Origin: Ruminococcaceae bacterium UBA1730
Lineage (GTDB): Bacteria > Bacillota > Clostridia > Oscillospirales > Acutalibacteraceae
Assembly: GCA_002315935.1 (NCBI GenBank)
Contig: DCII01000039.1
Span: 10,211-74,210, forward strand
DNA length: 64,000 bases
Direction of reading: 5' to 3'
In this document: positions 1 through 7,951 of the stretch, one piece after another
Numbering within the stretch: the first letter of the stretch is position 1
Layout of the letters: every line of letters starts with the position of its first letter
The notes under the pieces: model-generated
Told to the model about the DNA's origin: nothing
The model's database searches: none
The model's input: only the letters and a program-made list of their open reading frames with translations
Made by a program: the position numbers and the translations under genes

Positions 1-471
1 CTTTTTGCCGCTCGGATGACGGGATTTCATTGACTTTGAATGGTTGAGATTTGTCAGAGCAACAACCTTAAGACCTTTTTCATTCGCCAACTGTGCCATG
101 TCAACGCATACGCCGTTTCTGCCAGAATTTGAAATGATGACAATAACATCATCTTTTTTCATTGAATATGTATCAAAAAGAATATCGGCATAGCCCTGCA
201 ATCTTTCGATTTCAGTGCTTTTTGCGGCTGATTCATGGAGCATCAGTGCAGTTTCAAGCACAGGCTGAATTTTCGCAAGACCTCCTGCACGGTAGAACAA
301 TTCCTCGGCAAGCATATGAGAATGACCCGTTCCGAAAAGAAAAATGTTTCTGTCATTTTCAAGAGCCTCGGCAAACGCAACAGAGCATTCTTCAATTGCT
401 CCGAGCTGATTTTCGATAACATCATTCAGGATTCTGTTCAGATTTTCAAGATATTCAAGAGTTTTTTTCAA
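1..471 (-). CDS. SIS-domain phosphosugar-binding protein (3' end off window)
   Basis: The 157 visible codons open with TTG at 471-469. A GGGAGA ribosome site lies about 9 bases upstream, inside the end of the kinase gene. The protein begins LKKTLEYLENLNRILND and then shows the SIS-type stretch FLFGTGHSHMLAEELFYRAG (about residues 48-67). A second stretch, VIVIISNSGRNGVCVDMAQ, follows; the Ser-Asn-Ser-Gly motif binds phosphosugar in SIS domains. This fits the uncharacterised SIS family (COG4821-like) related to MurNAc-6-phosphate etherases and sugar isomerases. It is the last visible gene of an operon with the BadF-type kinase (4-bp gap) and a GNAT gene. The context suggests it handles the phosphorylated amino sugar made by the kinase, but the exact reaction is not shown. 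The C-terminus lies beyond the window. Confidence 0.8.
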   Translation of the reverse strand, partial: MKKTLEYLENLNRILNDVIENQLGAIEECSVAFAEALENDRNIFLFGTGHSHMLAEELFYRAGGLAKIQPVLETALMLHESAAKSTEIERLQGYADILFDTYSMKKDDVIVIISNSGRNGVCVDMAQLANEKGLKVVALTNLNHSKSMKSRHPSGKK

Positions 472-475
472 TGAA

Positions 476-1372
476 TCATTCTCCCTTCATTGCGGCGATA
501 ACCGCTCCCGTTTCGGGTGAATTCTCAAGAACCGAAATTTCTGTTACGGGAAATTCTTTTTTGACCACATCTATTAAAATGTTTCTTATATCTTCGCAAT
601 TCTGCATTATTCCGCCCCATAATCCGAGAGAAATTCCCTCCGGCATTCTTCGGAGCAATGCACAGACCGTTTCGGCAAAGTTTTCCGCATTTCTTCGGAT
701 TACTGCCTTTGCAGCTCCGTCACCGTTTTCTGCACATTCTGAAACCGTTTTTGCAAAGCCTGCAATTTCCTTAACGGGAACCGGTTCCGAATAGACGAAA
801 TCAATAAGTCCGTCTGAATCGGCAACTCCGAAATACTTTTCAGCCGCTTTCGTGAGCGATGTTTCGGGAGCGGATTTTTCCTCTGCTCGCAGAACGGCTA
901 TTATCGCATCCCTTGCAATTGAATAACCCGAGCCTTCATCACCCAAAAGATAACCGAAGCCGCCCGTATGAATAACCGAACCGTCTTCAAGTCTGCCTGC
1001 CGCCATTGAACCCGTTCCGCAGACGGCAACCGCACATGAACCTTCAACATTCATCGCTTCAAGTGCAATGAAAAGGTCACTATCGAGAATGATATTTCCG
1101 CATTCAAAAATTCCGCCGCAAAGCTTTTCCGTCAGCTCCTTATCCGCTCTTGAAGAAAGGGCGGCACAGCCTATGCAGACCGCATCGGGAATAATTTTCT
1201 TTCCGAGGATTTTATCTGCAATTTCAGTCAGGTTTTCCCTTGCCCTGTCAAAGCCGACAGAATTGAAATTTATGCTTTTCCCCGTGAATGAGGAAATGAT
1301 GTTCAAAGAAGAATCGCATAAGACGGCTTTTGTTTTTGAACCGCCGCCGTCAATCCCGAGATAATATCCCAT
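476..1372 (-). CDS. BadF/BadG/BcrA-type ATPase, probable N-acetylglucosamine kinase
   Basis: This 298-residue cytoplasmic protein has the ASKHA fold signature. Phosphate-1 loop GIDGGGSKT is at residues 6-14, GTGSMA at 119-124, and GGFGYLLGDEGSGY at 137-150. The last motif is typical of BadF-family sugar kinases such as the mammalian-type GlcNAc kinase and bacterial MurK/NagK relatives. Length is normal for the family. It sits between a GNAT gene 15 bp upstream and an SIS gene 4 bp downstream. It is opposite a GH84 hexosaminidase that would release GlcNAc-type sugars, so phosphorylation of GlcNAc, glucosamine or MurNAc is the likely job. The exact sugar is inferred from context only. The 2-hydroxyglutaryl/benzoyl-CoA reductase activator branch is less likely because no partner Fe-S dehydratase is present. 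Confidence 0.8.
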   Translation of the reverse strand: MGYYLGIDGGGSKTKAVLCDSSLNIISSFTGKSINFNSVGFDRARENLTEIADKILGKKIIPDAVCIGCAALSSRADKELTEKLCGGIFECGNIILDSDLFIALEAMNVEGSCAVAVCGTGSMAAGRLEDGSVIHTGGFGYLLGDEGSGYSIARDAIIAVLRAEEKSAPETSLTKAAEKYFGVADSDGLIDFVYSEPVPVKEIAGFAKTVSECAENGDGAAKAVIRRNAENFAETVCALLRRMPEGISLGLWGGIMQNCEDIRNILIDVVKKEFPVTEISVLENSPETGAVIAAMKGE

Positions 1373-1387
1373 ATCTTCTCCTTTTCC

Positions 1388-1933
1388 TTAGAGCTTCAGA
1401 GCATATGCGGCATCATCGCCGTTATCCTCAAGAAGAGTGAAGCCGTATTTTTCATAGAAGCCTCTGCCGACCTTGTTGTCGGAGCCTGCCGTAAGCATAA
1501 CTCCGCTGATATTCTTTGATTTCAGATGCTTGCAGAGAGTGTCAACCAGCTTGTGACCGAGACCCATTCTCTGATATTCGGGAAGCAAATCAATATGAAG
1601 ATGTGCAGGATATTCCGCCCTGTATTCGCCCTGAAGGACTGCGGAATTTCTCGCCCATTCCCTATGGTCATTGTTTTTGAACCGTGGAAGATATTCGCCG
1701 TCAAAGCATTCCTTATATCTGTCATAATTTTCTGCACAGATAATATATCCGACTGCTCTGTCGTTTTCAACGGCAACAAAACAGTTTTGACCCTCCTGCT
1801 CGATAAAATAATCGCAGTATGTATTCAGTATAAAAAATGAGAACTCCTCTTCAAAGGGACAGGGACCTTCGCTGTTGAGACAGACGAAGCGAACATCATC
1901 ACGGTATTTATCTGTGTACGGAATTATTTTCAT
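1388..1933 (-). CDS. GNAT family acetyltransferase resembling the O-GlcNAcase HAT-like domain
   Basis: This 181-residue protein has a GNAT core. Beta-4 is HLHIDLLPEY (about 111-120), followed by the acetyl-CoA pyrophosphate loop QRMGLGHKL (about 121-129). The C-terminal half has NKVGRGFYEKYGF (about 153-165), the usual alpha-4/beta-5 region. The ATG has an AGGAGA site about 8 bases upstream. It is the first gene of a minus-strand operon with the kinase and SIS genes. It is divergently paired with a GH84 glycosidase about 136 bp away. Eukaryotic O-GlcNAcase carries a GH84 domain and a GNAT-like domain in one chain, and bacterial GNAT proteins similar to that domain are known. Here the two exist as separate neighbouring genes. 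Its substrate is unknown; an amino sugar or protein amine is possible. Confidence 0.75.
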   Translation of the reverse strand: MKIIPYTDKYRDDVRFVCLNSEGPCPFEEEFSFFILNTYCDYFIEQEGQNCFVAVENDRAVGYIICAENYDRYKECFDGEYLPRFKNNDHREWARNSAVLQGEYRAEYPAHLHIDLLPEYQRMGLGHKLVDTLCKHLKSKNISGVMLTAGSDNKVGRGFYEKYGFTLLEDNGDDAAYALKL

Positions 1934-1958
1934 TTATTTTTCTCCTCAAAAAGTTCTG

Positions 1959-1987
1959 ATTATATTTGAACATAATTTCGGAGTTAA
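1959..1987 (-). promoter_or_regulatory. Probable sigma-A promoter of the GNAT-kinase-SIS operon
   Basis: On the minus strand there is TTAACT (1987-1982), a 17-bp spacer, and a perfect TATAAT (1964-1959). It lies about 26 bp before the GNAT start. The -35 box is weak (4 of 6) and the -10 box is consensus. Confidence 0.55.
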
Positions 1988-2010
1988 TTCAAGTCAAATT
2001 TCGATTTTTC

Positions 2011-2038
2011 TTGAAATAGTTTCAAAATGGTGTATTAT
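2011..2038 (+). promoter_or_regulatory. Probable promoter of the GH84 gene with an operator-like inverted repeat
   Basis: TTGAAA (2011-2016) is followed by a 16-bp spacer and TATTAT (2033-2038). The -35 box is also the left arm of a perfect inverted repeat, TTGAAA-TAG-TTTCAA (2011-2025). A repressor bound there would cover the -35 region. No regulator gene is adjacent in the window. Confidence 0.5.
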
Positions 2039-2069
2039 ATAGTCAGAAAGCATGAAACGGAGAAAGCAT

Positions 2070-3608
2070 ATGATAAACGGATTTCACAGCGAAAAATTCA
2101 ATCAGATGTTCCCGACCGATAAAAATATCACAATAGAAAAGGCTGACACAAAAGAAGTCTGCTACTGTGAAAGAACACGCAGAGTAACCGATGAAAAATA
2201 TATTCTTGATATTTCTGAAAGCGAAATAAATATTCTTTGCAGCGGAGAAAAGAGTGCGTTCTATGCTCTCTGCGACATAAAAAATCACGGAAACGGCAGA
2301 TTTGTCTGCTCTCCGTTATTCAGAGTAAGAGGATATATTGAAGGCTTTTACGGAATTCCGTGGACTCAGGAAAAACGCATTTCCGTTATGAAGCTCATGG
2401 CAAAAAACAAAATGAATACCGTTTTTTATGCTCCGAAGGATGATGATTTTCACCGTGACCGCTGGAGAGAAAAATATCCCCCTGCTGAGCTTGATAAGCT
2501 TGCAAAGCTTGTTGAATGTGCAAAAGAATGCTACATGGATTTTCATTGGTGCGTTGCTCCGGGTCTTTCCATGAAGTATTCGGACGAAAACGAATTTACC
2601 CTTCTTGTAGAAAAAACAAAACAGCTATTTTCAATCGGAATACGCAATTTCGGTCTTCTCCTCGATGACATAAGCGAAGAGCTTGCATTCGAGGAAGACA
2701 AAGCAAAATATTCCGAAACCGTCAACGCCCATATTGACCTGATTGAAAAATTCTATGCCGCATTGAAGCAGATTGACAGCAAAATCAACCTCACCGTCTG
2801 CCCCACCCTCTATCACGGAAGCGGAACAGAATATTATATATCAAAGCTCGGCAGAGAAATTTCTCCCGAAATCAATATTTTCTGGACGGGCAGAGACATC
2901 TGCTCAAGAGAGCTGACAAGCCTTGAAGCGTTGAAATTCATCGAGGGCACAAATCATAAGCCTCTGTATTGGGATAACTATCCCGTCAACGACTGTGCCA
3001 TGTTCAACGAAATGCACCTTTCGCCGATAATCAACAGGGATTCCGACCTCTGGAAATATTCAGCCGGAATAATTTCAAACTGCATGGAATATGCCGAATG
3101 CTCAAAAATTCCGCTCATCACCTTTGCGGATTACCTCTGGGACAGCGAAAACTATGATTACGATAAATCGTGGAAGAACGCAATCGGTCAGGTCATAGGA
3201 AAGGAAAATGTTGAAGCCTTCATGCCCTTCGCCGACCATATGCGGACCTCCTGCCTCAAGGATGAGAATTCAAAAGAATTTTTCGGCGTTATCGTCAAAA
3301 TCGAAACCGAATTGAGAAACGGCAACAAAGAAAAGGTCTTTGAGCTTTTGTATTCGCTTTCGGACAGAATGAATAACTGCCGTGAGCTTCTGAAAAAGGA
3401 TATTCCGCTTTTCGAAGAGCTTTCGAAATGGATTGAAAAATTCAATCTTGCCTGCGACATAATCAACAGAATTATCATGCTCGGAAACGGCTTGAATGAT
3501 GAGCTTATCGCAGAGCTTTATTCTCTTGCAGAAGAATACGAATCAAATCCCGTTCGTCTGACCGAGGACATAAACATAAAAGCCGAAATCGGGAAATTAA
3601 TCAGATAG
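2070..3608 (+). CDS. GH84 beta-N-acetylglucosaminidase (O-GlcNAcase type)
   Basis: The start chosen is the ATG at 2070, not the ATG 18 bp upstream, because GGAGA at 2059-2063 is correctly spaced for it. This gives 512 residues. The catalytic barrel opens with RGYIEGFYGIPW (about 87-98) and YAPKDDDFHRDRWR (about 120-133). It carries the family acid pair in GLLLDDIS (Asp199-Asp200), which drives substrate-assisted catalysis in GH84. There is no signal peptide, so the enzyme acts inside the cell on imported oligosaccharides. The C-terminal part (about 370-512) is helical and degenerate. The gene overlaps the convergent ceramidase-like gene by 8 bp. Divergent kinase, SIS and GNAT genes point to amino-sugar salvage. 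The family is clear; the natural substrate (N-glycan, mucin or peptidoglycan fragments) is not. Confidence 0.92.
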   Translation: MINGFHSEKFNQMFPTDKNITIEKADTKEVCYCERTRRVTDEKYILDISESEINILCSGEKSAFYALCDIKNHGNGRFVCSPLFRVRGYIEGFYGIPWTQEKRISVMKLMAKNKMNTVFYAPKDDDFHRDRWREKYPPAELDKLAKLVECAKECYMDFHWCVAPGLSMKYSDENEFTLLVEKTKQLFSIGIRNFGLLLDDISEELAFEEDKAKYSETVNAHIDLIEKFYAALKQIDSKINLTVCPTLYHGSGTEYYISKLGREISPEINIFWTGRDICSRELTSLEALKFIEGTNHKPLYWDNYPVNDCAMFNEMHLSPIINRDSDLWKYSAGIISNCMEYAECSKIPLITFADYLWDSENYDYDKSWKNAIGQVIGKENVEAFMPFADHMRTSCLKDENSKEFFGVIVKIETELRNGNKEKVFELLYSLSDRMNNCRELLKKDIPLFEELSKWIEKFNLACDIINRIIMLGNGLNDELIAELYSLAEEYESNPVRLTEDINIKAEIGKLIR

Positions 3609-5073
3609 TCTTTTTTCTCTCAACATCCGCCTGAATTGCTTCAAAGCAGGCGGATATTGTTTTTGCCGTGTTCGGTCCGAGAGAATTCGTTTCCTCATAG
3701 TGCTTTCTGCCGAGAGAATCCCTTCCGTTTTCGGCATAGGGAAGCGTTTCGTGAAGGAGAAAATCATTCGGCGGAATAACATAACCTATTTCATCGTTGG
3801 CAAGACCTATGAACATCATATCCGAGCCTGCGGTTTCGACAAGCGGAGCAGGGTTTACAGACGGTGCAAGACCGGTTCCGCTTTCGTATGCTTCAAGATA
3901 ACCGCCGTAGGCAAGCTCCGGAAAAAGCTCGCAGGGAAGCATAAGAATTTTAAATCCGTCTATTTCAAAATACGAAAGCTCGCTTCTGAGCACATTTCCC
4001 GTTGAGCTTTCGGGCGAATAATAAGAATTCACTCGGATTATTTTTGCCTTTGCGGCAAGCATGAGAACCGTGTTGTCGGCTTCGAAATAGCATTCACGCT
4101 TTGCGAATGAAATATTCGGCTTCAGCTCTGTTTCGTCCTTTATCGCCATTGCGTAGCCTGCAAGCCTTCTGCCGATTTTTTTCGTGCTTTCGGCAAAATC
4201 TCCGCCTGCATTGCGTATTTCCTTTTCGTTCGGAATATCCATGCTTATCATTCCGCCGATACAGCCAACGCAATAAAGAACATCCGCATTTGCTTCTTCG
4301 CTGATTTTTTCCCTCATATAGCACGGAAAATCTGCACTGACTCTCGAATTACTGCCCTGCAACGATTCCGAATGAGATGCAAAATTCAGAAGCCATGTTT
4401 CTCTGCCGCCGTTATCGGGAATGAAACGCAGACGGGTCAGAGTCTTTGAATAAACAATCGGAAGTCTTATATCCTCCTGCATATCCTCAACCTCAATGCC
4501 GCCCCTGAAGAGCCTTCCGTTCCGCCTTTTTTCATATGCCCTTTCAACGCAGTCGGCAACGGTATCAAAGATAAAATTCATGTAATCGGGGTCTCTGCCC
4601 GTAAGCGGAAGAGGTCCCCATATGCCCATGGTGTCAATTCCTGCATGGTTGTGAGTGCTGACAACATTTATACTCCTGCAATTTGCAAGATAAGAAAAAT
4701 TACGCAATCTCTTTCTTATTTCGTTGACATCCCTGCTGAGCATTCCGACATTGTCAATTGAAACAATAACGATACCGCCCCTGCCGGAATTATCGTCAAG
4801 CCACAGAGCGTGCACAAAGGGCTTATCCAGAACGCCGGTTGCAGGATTATTTTCTTTGTAGCCTGCAATATAATATTTCTTCTTTCCGAAATTCTTCGGA
4901 AGAATATCCGCCTTTGCAAATCCACAGGAAAATCTTCCGCCGAAAGCATTCGGAATCCAATCAAAATTCTTTATTTCAGGCTCAGGAGGCTCCATTCCCG
5001 AATTGAAGGCTTTTTTTCTGAGAACATATCTGAAGCCCTTGAGAGCATAGGCAAGTGCGTTCATTGAAAGCAA
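3601..5073 (-). CDS. Neutral/alkaline ceramidase-like hydrolase
   Basis: This 490-residue protein shows the N-terminal domain pattern of neutral/alkaline non-lysosomal ceramidases. After a roughly 45-residue lead, the core begins FSCGFAKADILP. It contains the zinc-binding type motif STHNHAG (His141, His143), and later ADFPCYM and VGCIGG segments. The C-terminal third has ELFPELAYGGYLEAY and IGLANDEIGYVIP, as in the family. No clear signal peptide is seen; the start region (ALAYALKGFRYVLRKKAF) is amphipathic rather than secretory. Many clostridial members act on unknown substrates, so ceramide cleavage should not be assumed. It is a single gene, convergent with GH84 (8-bp overlap) and divergent from the next gene. 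The putative zinc ligands are visible, and the fold assignment is good. Confidence 0.75.
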   Translation of the reverse strand: MLSMNALAYALKGFRYVLRKKAFNSGMEPPEPEIKNFDWIPNAFGGRFSCGFAKADILPKNFGKKKYYIAGYKENNPATGVLDKPFVHALWLDDNSGRGGIVIVSIDNVGMLSRDVNEIRKRLRNFSYLANCRSINVVSTHNHAGIDTMGIWGPLPLTGRDPDYMNFIFDTVADCVERAYEKRRNGRLFRGGIEVEDMQEDIRLPIVYSKTLTRLRFIPDNGGRETWLLNFASHSESLQGSNSRVSADFPCYMREKISEEANADVLYCVGCIGGMISMDIPNEKEIRNAGGDFAESTKKIGRRLAGYAMAIKDETELKPNISFAKRECYFEADNTVLMLAAKAKIIRVNSYYSPESSTGNVLRSELSYFEIDGFKILMLPCELFPELAYGGYLEAYESGTGLAPSVNPAPLVETAGSDMMFIGLANDEIGYVIPPNDFLLHETLPYAENGRDSLGRKHYEETNSLGPNTAKTISACFEAIQADVERKKTI

Positions 5074-5151
5074 CTCCGTTCAATATTAATGATTTCATAC
5101 TATCCTATTCCGTCAAAAAAAGCAAGCGTATTTTCAATATGCAAAGACGGC

Positions 5152-5180
5152 TTGATTTTTCGTTCCGTTAATGGTAAAAT
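5152..5180 (+). promoter_or_regulatory. Sigma-A promoter of the ureidoglycolate lyase-like gene
   Basis: TTGATT (5152-5157), a 17-bp spacer and TAAAAT (5175-5180) lie 34 bp before the ATG at 5215. An AGAGGAGA ribosome site is at 5202-5209. Confidence 0.6.
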
Positions 5181-5214
5181 CAAACCGAACACTATTCAGA
5201 AAGAGGAGATTTTC

Positions 5215-5706
5215 ATGTTAAAAATCAAAGCAGAAAAAATCACAAACGAAGGATTTGCACCGTTCGGCAGATTCTACAGCATGAGCGAACCCACAGGCTA
5301 TGCACTTCAGGGAGAGCTTCACAGATTCTTCCCCGACAGACTCACCGCAAACACCATGTGCAACCTTGCTTTCTCGCCGATTATGGTTAAGAAACCCGAA
5401 AAAATGGTTATCACTCAGCAGGAATATCACACCACAACATGGGAAATGATTCTTCCCCTCAACGATGATATGATTATCCATTGTGCTCCCGCCTCCGCAG
5501 GCAAATCGGTCAATGAATTTGCCAAGGCATTCATCGTTCCGAAAAACACTCTTGTGCTCATAAACGCCGCCATCTGGCATCTTGCTCCTCTTCCCGTCAA
5601 CAGCGATGAGCTTAATGCAATGATAATTCTTCCCGAATGTATCTACGCAAATGATTGCACGGTTGTTGACCTCGCCGAAGACCAGTGCTTTGAAATTGAA
5701 ATCTGA
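5215..5706 (+). CDS. Ureidoglycolate lyase-like cupin protein
   Basis: The 163-residue product starts at the ATG at 5215, which has the ribosome site AGAGGAGA at 5202-5209. An in-frame extension upstream to 5089 lacks a ribosome site and crosses the promoter. The N-terminus (MLKIKAEKITNEGFAPFGRF) matches the AllA-type start, in which 'FAPFG' follows a short strand. The C-terminal part has the cupin-like sequence VLINAAIWHLAPLPV. AllA cleaves ureidoglycolate to glyoxylate and urea in purine breakdown. No other allantoin-pathway genes are visible, and many firmicute relatives are associated with sugar genes. The true substrate is therefore open. The gene is monocistronic, with its own promoter and a strong terminator. 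Confidence 0.65.
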   Translation: MLKIKAEKITNEGFAPFGRFYSMSEPTGYALQGELHRFFPDRLTANTMCNLAFSPIMVKKPEKMVITQQEYHTTTWEMILPLNDDMIIHCAPASAGKSVNEFAKAFIVPKNTLVLINAAIWHLAPLPVNSDELNAMIILPECIYANDCTVVDLAEDQCFEIEI

Positions 5707-5718
5707 TTATGACGAAAG

Positions 5719-5754
5719 ACTGCCGCAGTTGATTTCTCAATTGCGACAGTTTTT
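5719..5754 (+). terminator. Rho-independent terminator
   Basis: A 14-position stem (5719-5732 with 5737-5750; one mismatch, one G-U) has a TTTC loop and is followed by T residues to 5754. It ends the ureidoglycolate lyase-like gene. Confidence 0.85.
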
Positions 5755-5888
5755 ATAATATTTGCCGCTCTGAAATTATAATTTACGAAATTATTTATTT
5801 CAAAAAAAATTTTACTGCCGAAATGCCTTGAAAATCCTTGAAAAACCGGAAAAATTATCCGTTTTCAAAATAAATATTCCTTAATATA

Positions 5889-5917
5889 TTGAAAAAAAGG
5901 ATGGTATGTGATATAAT
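5889..5917 (+). promoter_or_regulatory. Promoter of the surface-polysaccharide operon
   Basis: TTGAAA (5889-5894), an exact 17-bp spacer and a perfect TATAAT (5912-5917) precede the first gene of the polysaccharide cluster. The predicted start of transcription is near 5924, leaving a leader of about 45 bases. It is the only strong promoter seen ahead of the roughly 33 kb of co-directional genes. Confidence 0.8.
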
Positions 5918-5957
5918 CCAACGGTAAATAGAGTGGATTACTAATCTTTGTCGTTGG
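5918..5957 (+). promoter_or_regulatory. Inverted repeat between the operon promoter and its ribosome site
   Basis: CCAACG (5918-5923) pairs perfectly with CGTTGG (5952-5957). The right arm overlaps the first two bases of the Shine-Dalgarno GGAGG (5956-5960) of the first gene. It could be an operator at the start site or a weak ribosome-site-masking hairpin. Whether the left arm is transcribed depends on the exact start. Confidence 0.4.
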
Positions 5958-5970
5958 AGGTATTAGGAAA

Positions 5971-6702
5971 TTGCTGGATATTCATTGCCATATCTCCTAT
6001 GGCTCCGATGACGGAGCCCAGACCCCCGAAGAGGCACTCGGAATGATTAAAATTGCGGCTCGTTGCGGCACAAAGGGTATCGCCGTTACTCCGCATTCAA
6101 ATGTTCCCGGTTCTTACAGAAACTATTTTTCCGAAGGCGTATCGGATAAGCTCACCATTCTTCGCAGAATGATTGCCGAAAACGATCTTGACATTCAGCT
6201 TTTCAGCGGTCAGGAAATTTTCATGACGGAAGAAGCTCCGTCGCTTCTTGAAAGCGGAAAGCTTGTTACTCTCAACAAAACTCAGTATCCGCTTGTTGAG
6301 TTCGATTTCTACGAAAATCAGGAATCGGTCATCTCAAAGCTTGAACGGCTTATAGCCGCAGGATATGTTCCCGTTGTTGCTCATCCGGAAAGATATGCTT
6401 TTGTGATTGAGGATGAGGATGCTCCGAAAAGGCTGAGAGATATGGGCTGTATTCTTCAGGTCAACAAGGGCAGTATTGAAGGGCGTTTCGGAAGGATGCC
6501 GTTCAGAGCAGTCTTCAATATTCTTGAGCATGAGCTTGCGGACATCGTTGCGAGCGATGCCCACAGTCCGTACATGAGAACTCCCGATATGAGAGGAGCT
6601 CATGAAGCGATATGCAGTGAATTTTCCTTCGACTATGCGGATTTGCTTTTCAGCATTAATCCTGCAAGGGTCATTCAGGGAAAGGAAATCATCAGATTTT
6701 GA
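5971..6702 (+). CDS. CpsB/CapC-type tyrosine-protein phosphatase (PHP family)
   Basis: This 243-residue metal-dependent phosphatase starts at TTG 5971, with GGAGG at 5956-5960. The PHP metal ligands can be followed through the chain: His5 and His7 (DIHCH), Asp13/14 (GSDDG), His42 (TPHS), Glu82 (GQE), His138 (VAHPER), and Asp196 and His198 (SDAHS). CpsB-type enzymes dephosphorylate tyrosine residues on BY-kinases and so control capsule assembly. It is the first gene of the polysaccharide operon, the usual place. No BY-kinase or chain-length regulator is adjacent; these would have to be encoded elsewhere, or the enzyme may act on another phosphoprotein. Confidence 0.9.
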   Translation: MLDIHCHISYGSDDGAQTPEEALGMIKIAARCGTKGIAVTPHSNVPGSYRNYFSEGVSDKLTILRRMIAENDLDIQLFSGQEIFMTEEAPSLLESGKLVTLNKTQYPLVEFDFYENQESVISKLERLIAAGYVPVVAHPERYAFVIEDEDAPKRLRDMGCILQVNKGSIEGRFGRMPFRAVFNILEHELADIVASDAHSPYMRTPDMRGAHEAICSEFSFDYADLLFSINPARVIQGKEIIRF

Positions 6703-6744
6703 CTTTTCCGAGTTTTAAGAATAGATAAAAAGGTGGATTGAAGG

Positions 6745-7428
6745 ATGAAATATCTTATAGTTGTTGCCCATCCTGACGACGAGGTTCTCGGTGCAGGTGC
6801 CGCAACATATATGCTCACAAAGAGCGGTAACGAGGTTGATGTATGTATTCTTTCGGGCAAGGCAGAAGCCAGAGCCTTCAGACCCGATGACAATAAGCTT
6901 GATGCGGATATGCGTTCCTCTTTTGAGGTTACGGGCATAAAGAACAGCTACATAGGCTCATTTCCCAACATCCGCTTCAATAATGTTGACCATCTTCTTC
7001 TTGTTCAGTTTATCGAGGATGCAATAAGAAAATCACAGCCCGACGTTATAATCACCCATCACCCCGGCGATGTCAATAATGACCATCTTCATACTTCGCT
7101 TGCCTGCCAGGCGGCAGTCCGTCTTTTCCAGAGACAGCCGTCAGTTAAGCCAATCAGCGAAATGTGGTATATGGAGGTGCCATCCTCAACGGAATGGTGC
7201 ATAAACGCTTCTCTCAATAAATTTGAGCCGAATATTTTTATTGAAGTCGGCGAAGCAGGAACAGATAAAAAGCTTGAGGCTCTTGCCGCTTACGGCGGAG
7301 TTCAGCGTCCGTTCCCCCATCCGAGAAGCGATGAAGCAGTCAAGGGTCTTGCTGCCTACCGTGGCTCCCAGAGCGGCTGTAACTACGCAGAAGCCTTCCA
7401 GTGTGCCCTGCGTAGAATAACATTTTAA
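6745..7428 (+). CDS. PIG-L/LmbE-family N-acetylglucosaminyl deacetylase
   Basis: This 227-residue protein carries the zinc motif AHPDDE at residues 8-13. A second metal-binding region, HHPGDVNNDHLH, follows in the first half. Members remove N-acetyl groups from GlcNAc-containing lipids or glycans. It lacks a signal peptide and so would act in the cytoplasm, for example on a lipid-linked or nucleotide-linked precursor made by this operon. It lies 42 bp after the phosphatase gene and has an AAGGTGG-type ribosome site near 6729. Substrate is inferred only from family and location. Confidence 0.85.
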   Translation: MKYLIVVAHPDDEVLGAGAATYMLTKSGNEVDVCILSGKAEARAFRPDDNKLDADMRSSFEVTGIKNSYIGSFPNIRFNNVDHLLLVQFIEDAIRKSQPDVIITHHPGDVNNDHLHTSLACQAAVRLFQRQPSVKPISEMWYMEVPSSTEWCINASLNKFEPNIFIEVGEAGTDKKLEALAAYGGVQRPFPHPRSDEAVKGLAAYRGSQSGCNYAEAFQCALRRITF

Positions 7429-7486
7429 GAAAACTCAAAACACAGAACAGCATTTCCGAAAATGCTTTTGAACAGGAGAGTTGATT

Positions 7487-7870
7487 ATGTCAAAGAAAGC
7501 CAAAACAACGAGTGCCGCTTCGGTTGAAGCAAAAAAAGAAAAGCCTACTCCCGCATTCCTTCGTGAGGATTATCCGTATAAGGCTGTCGGCGAAGCAATT
7601 ACCGACCTTGATTCTCTTACTCCGACAGGTGTGCTTTACGAAATAAAGTGTCCGAAATGCGAAATGAGCATTCGCACTCAAGGCGTCAACATCAAGCCGA
7701 CATACGAGCGAATGATGAATGGCATCAAGGTTAAAAATGATGACGGCTCCGAGCGTGTTGAAGGCGGTCAAGGCTGTATCGGTTGCGGCAACCGTGAGCT
7801 TATTGTCAAAAAAGTCGACATGAGCAGAATGGCAGAGGTTGAAGCCGCAAGAGCTAAGAAAGCAAAGTAA
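7487..7870 (+). CDS. Small lysine-rich protein with two CxxC pairs (zinc-ribbon-like), unknown function
   Basis: The 127-residue product is read from the ATG at 7487 (GGAGAG at 7475-7480); the TTG two codons earlier is less likely. The first 20 residues are Lys/Ala/Ser rich. A CPKC pair in the middle and a CIGCG pair near residue 100 could bind one zinc. The tail is again Lys/Ala rich and ends ARAKKAK. There is no signal peptide or membrane segment. I do not recognise the family. Charged, low-complexity ends around a small zinc fold would suit a nucleic-acid or protein-binding role. It is co-directional inside the polysaccharide operon, between the deacetylase and the first glycosyltransferase, so an assembly or regulatory role is possible. 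Confidence 0.7.
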   Translation: MSKKAKTTSAASVEAKKEKPTPAFLREDYPYKAVGEAITDLDSLTPTGVLYEIKCPKCEMSIRTQGVNIKPTYERMMNGIKVKNDDGSERVEGGQGCIGCGNRELIVKKVDMSRMAEVEAARAKKAK

Positions 7871-7951
7871 GCTCGTAGCAAGAAATCCATACTGATTTCG
7901 AAGCAGTTCAGATGCCGATGCTTACATTCCGAACATTTAGAGGAGTATTTT

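Noticed and set aside
5215..5706. Allantoin degradation locus
   Set aside because: A single AllA-like gene with no allantoinase, allantoate or permease genes nearby.
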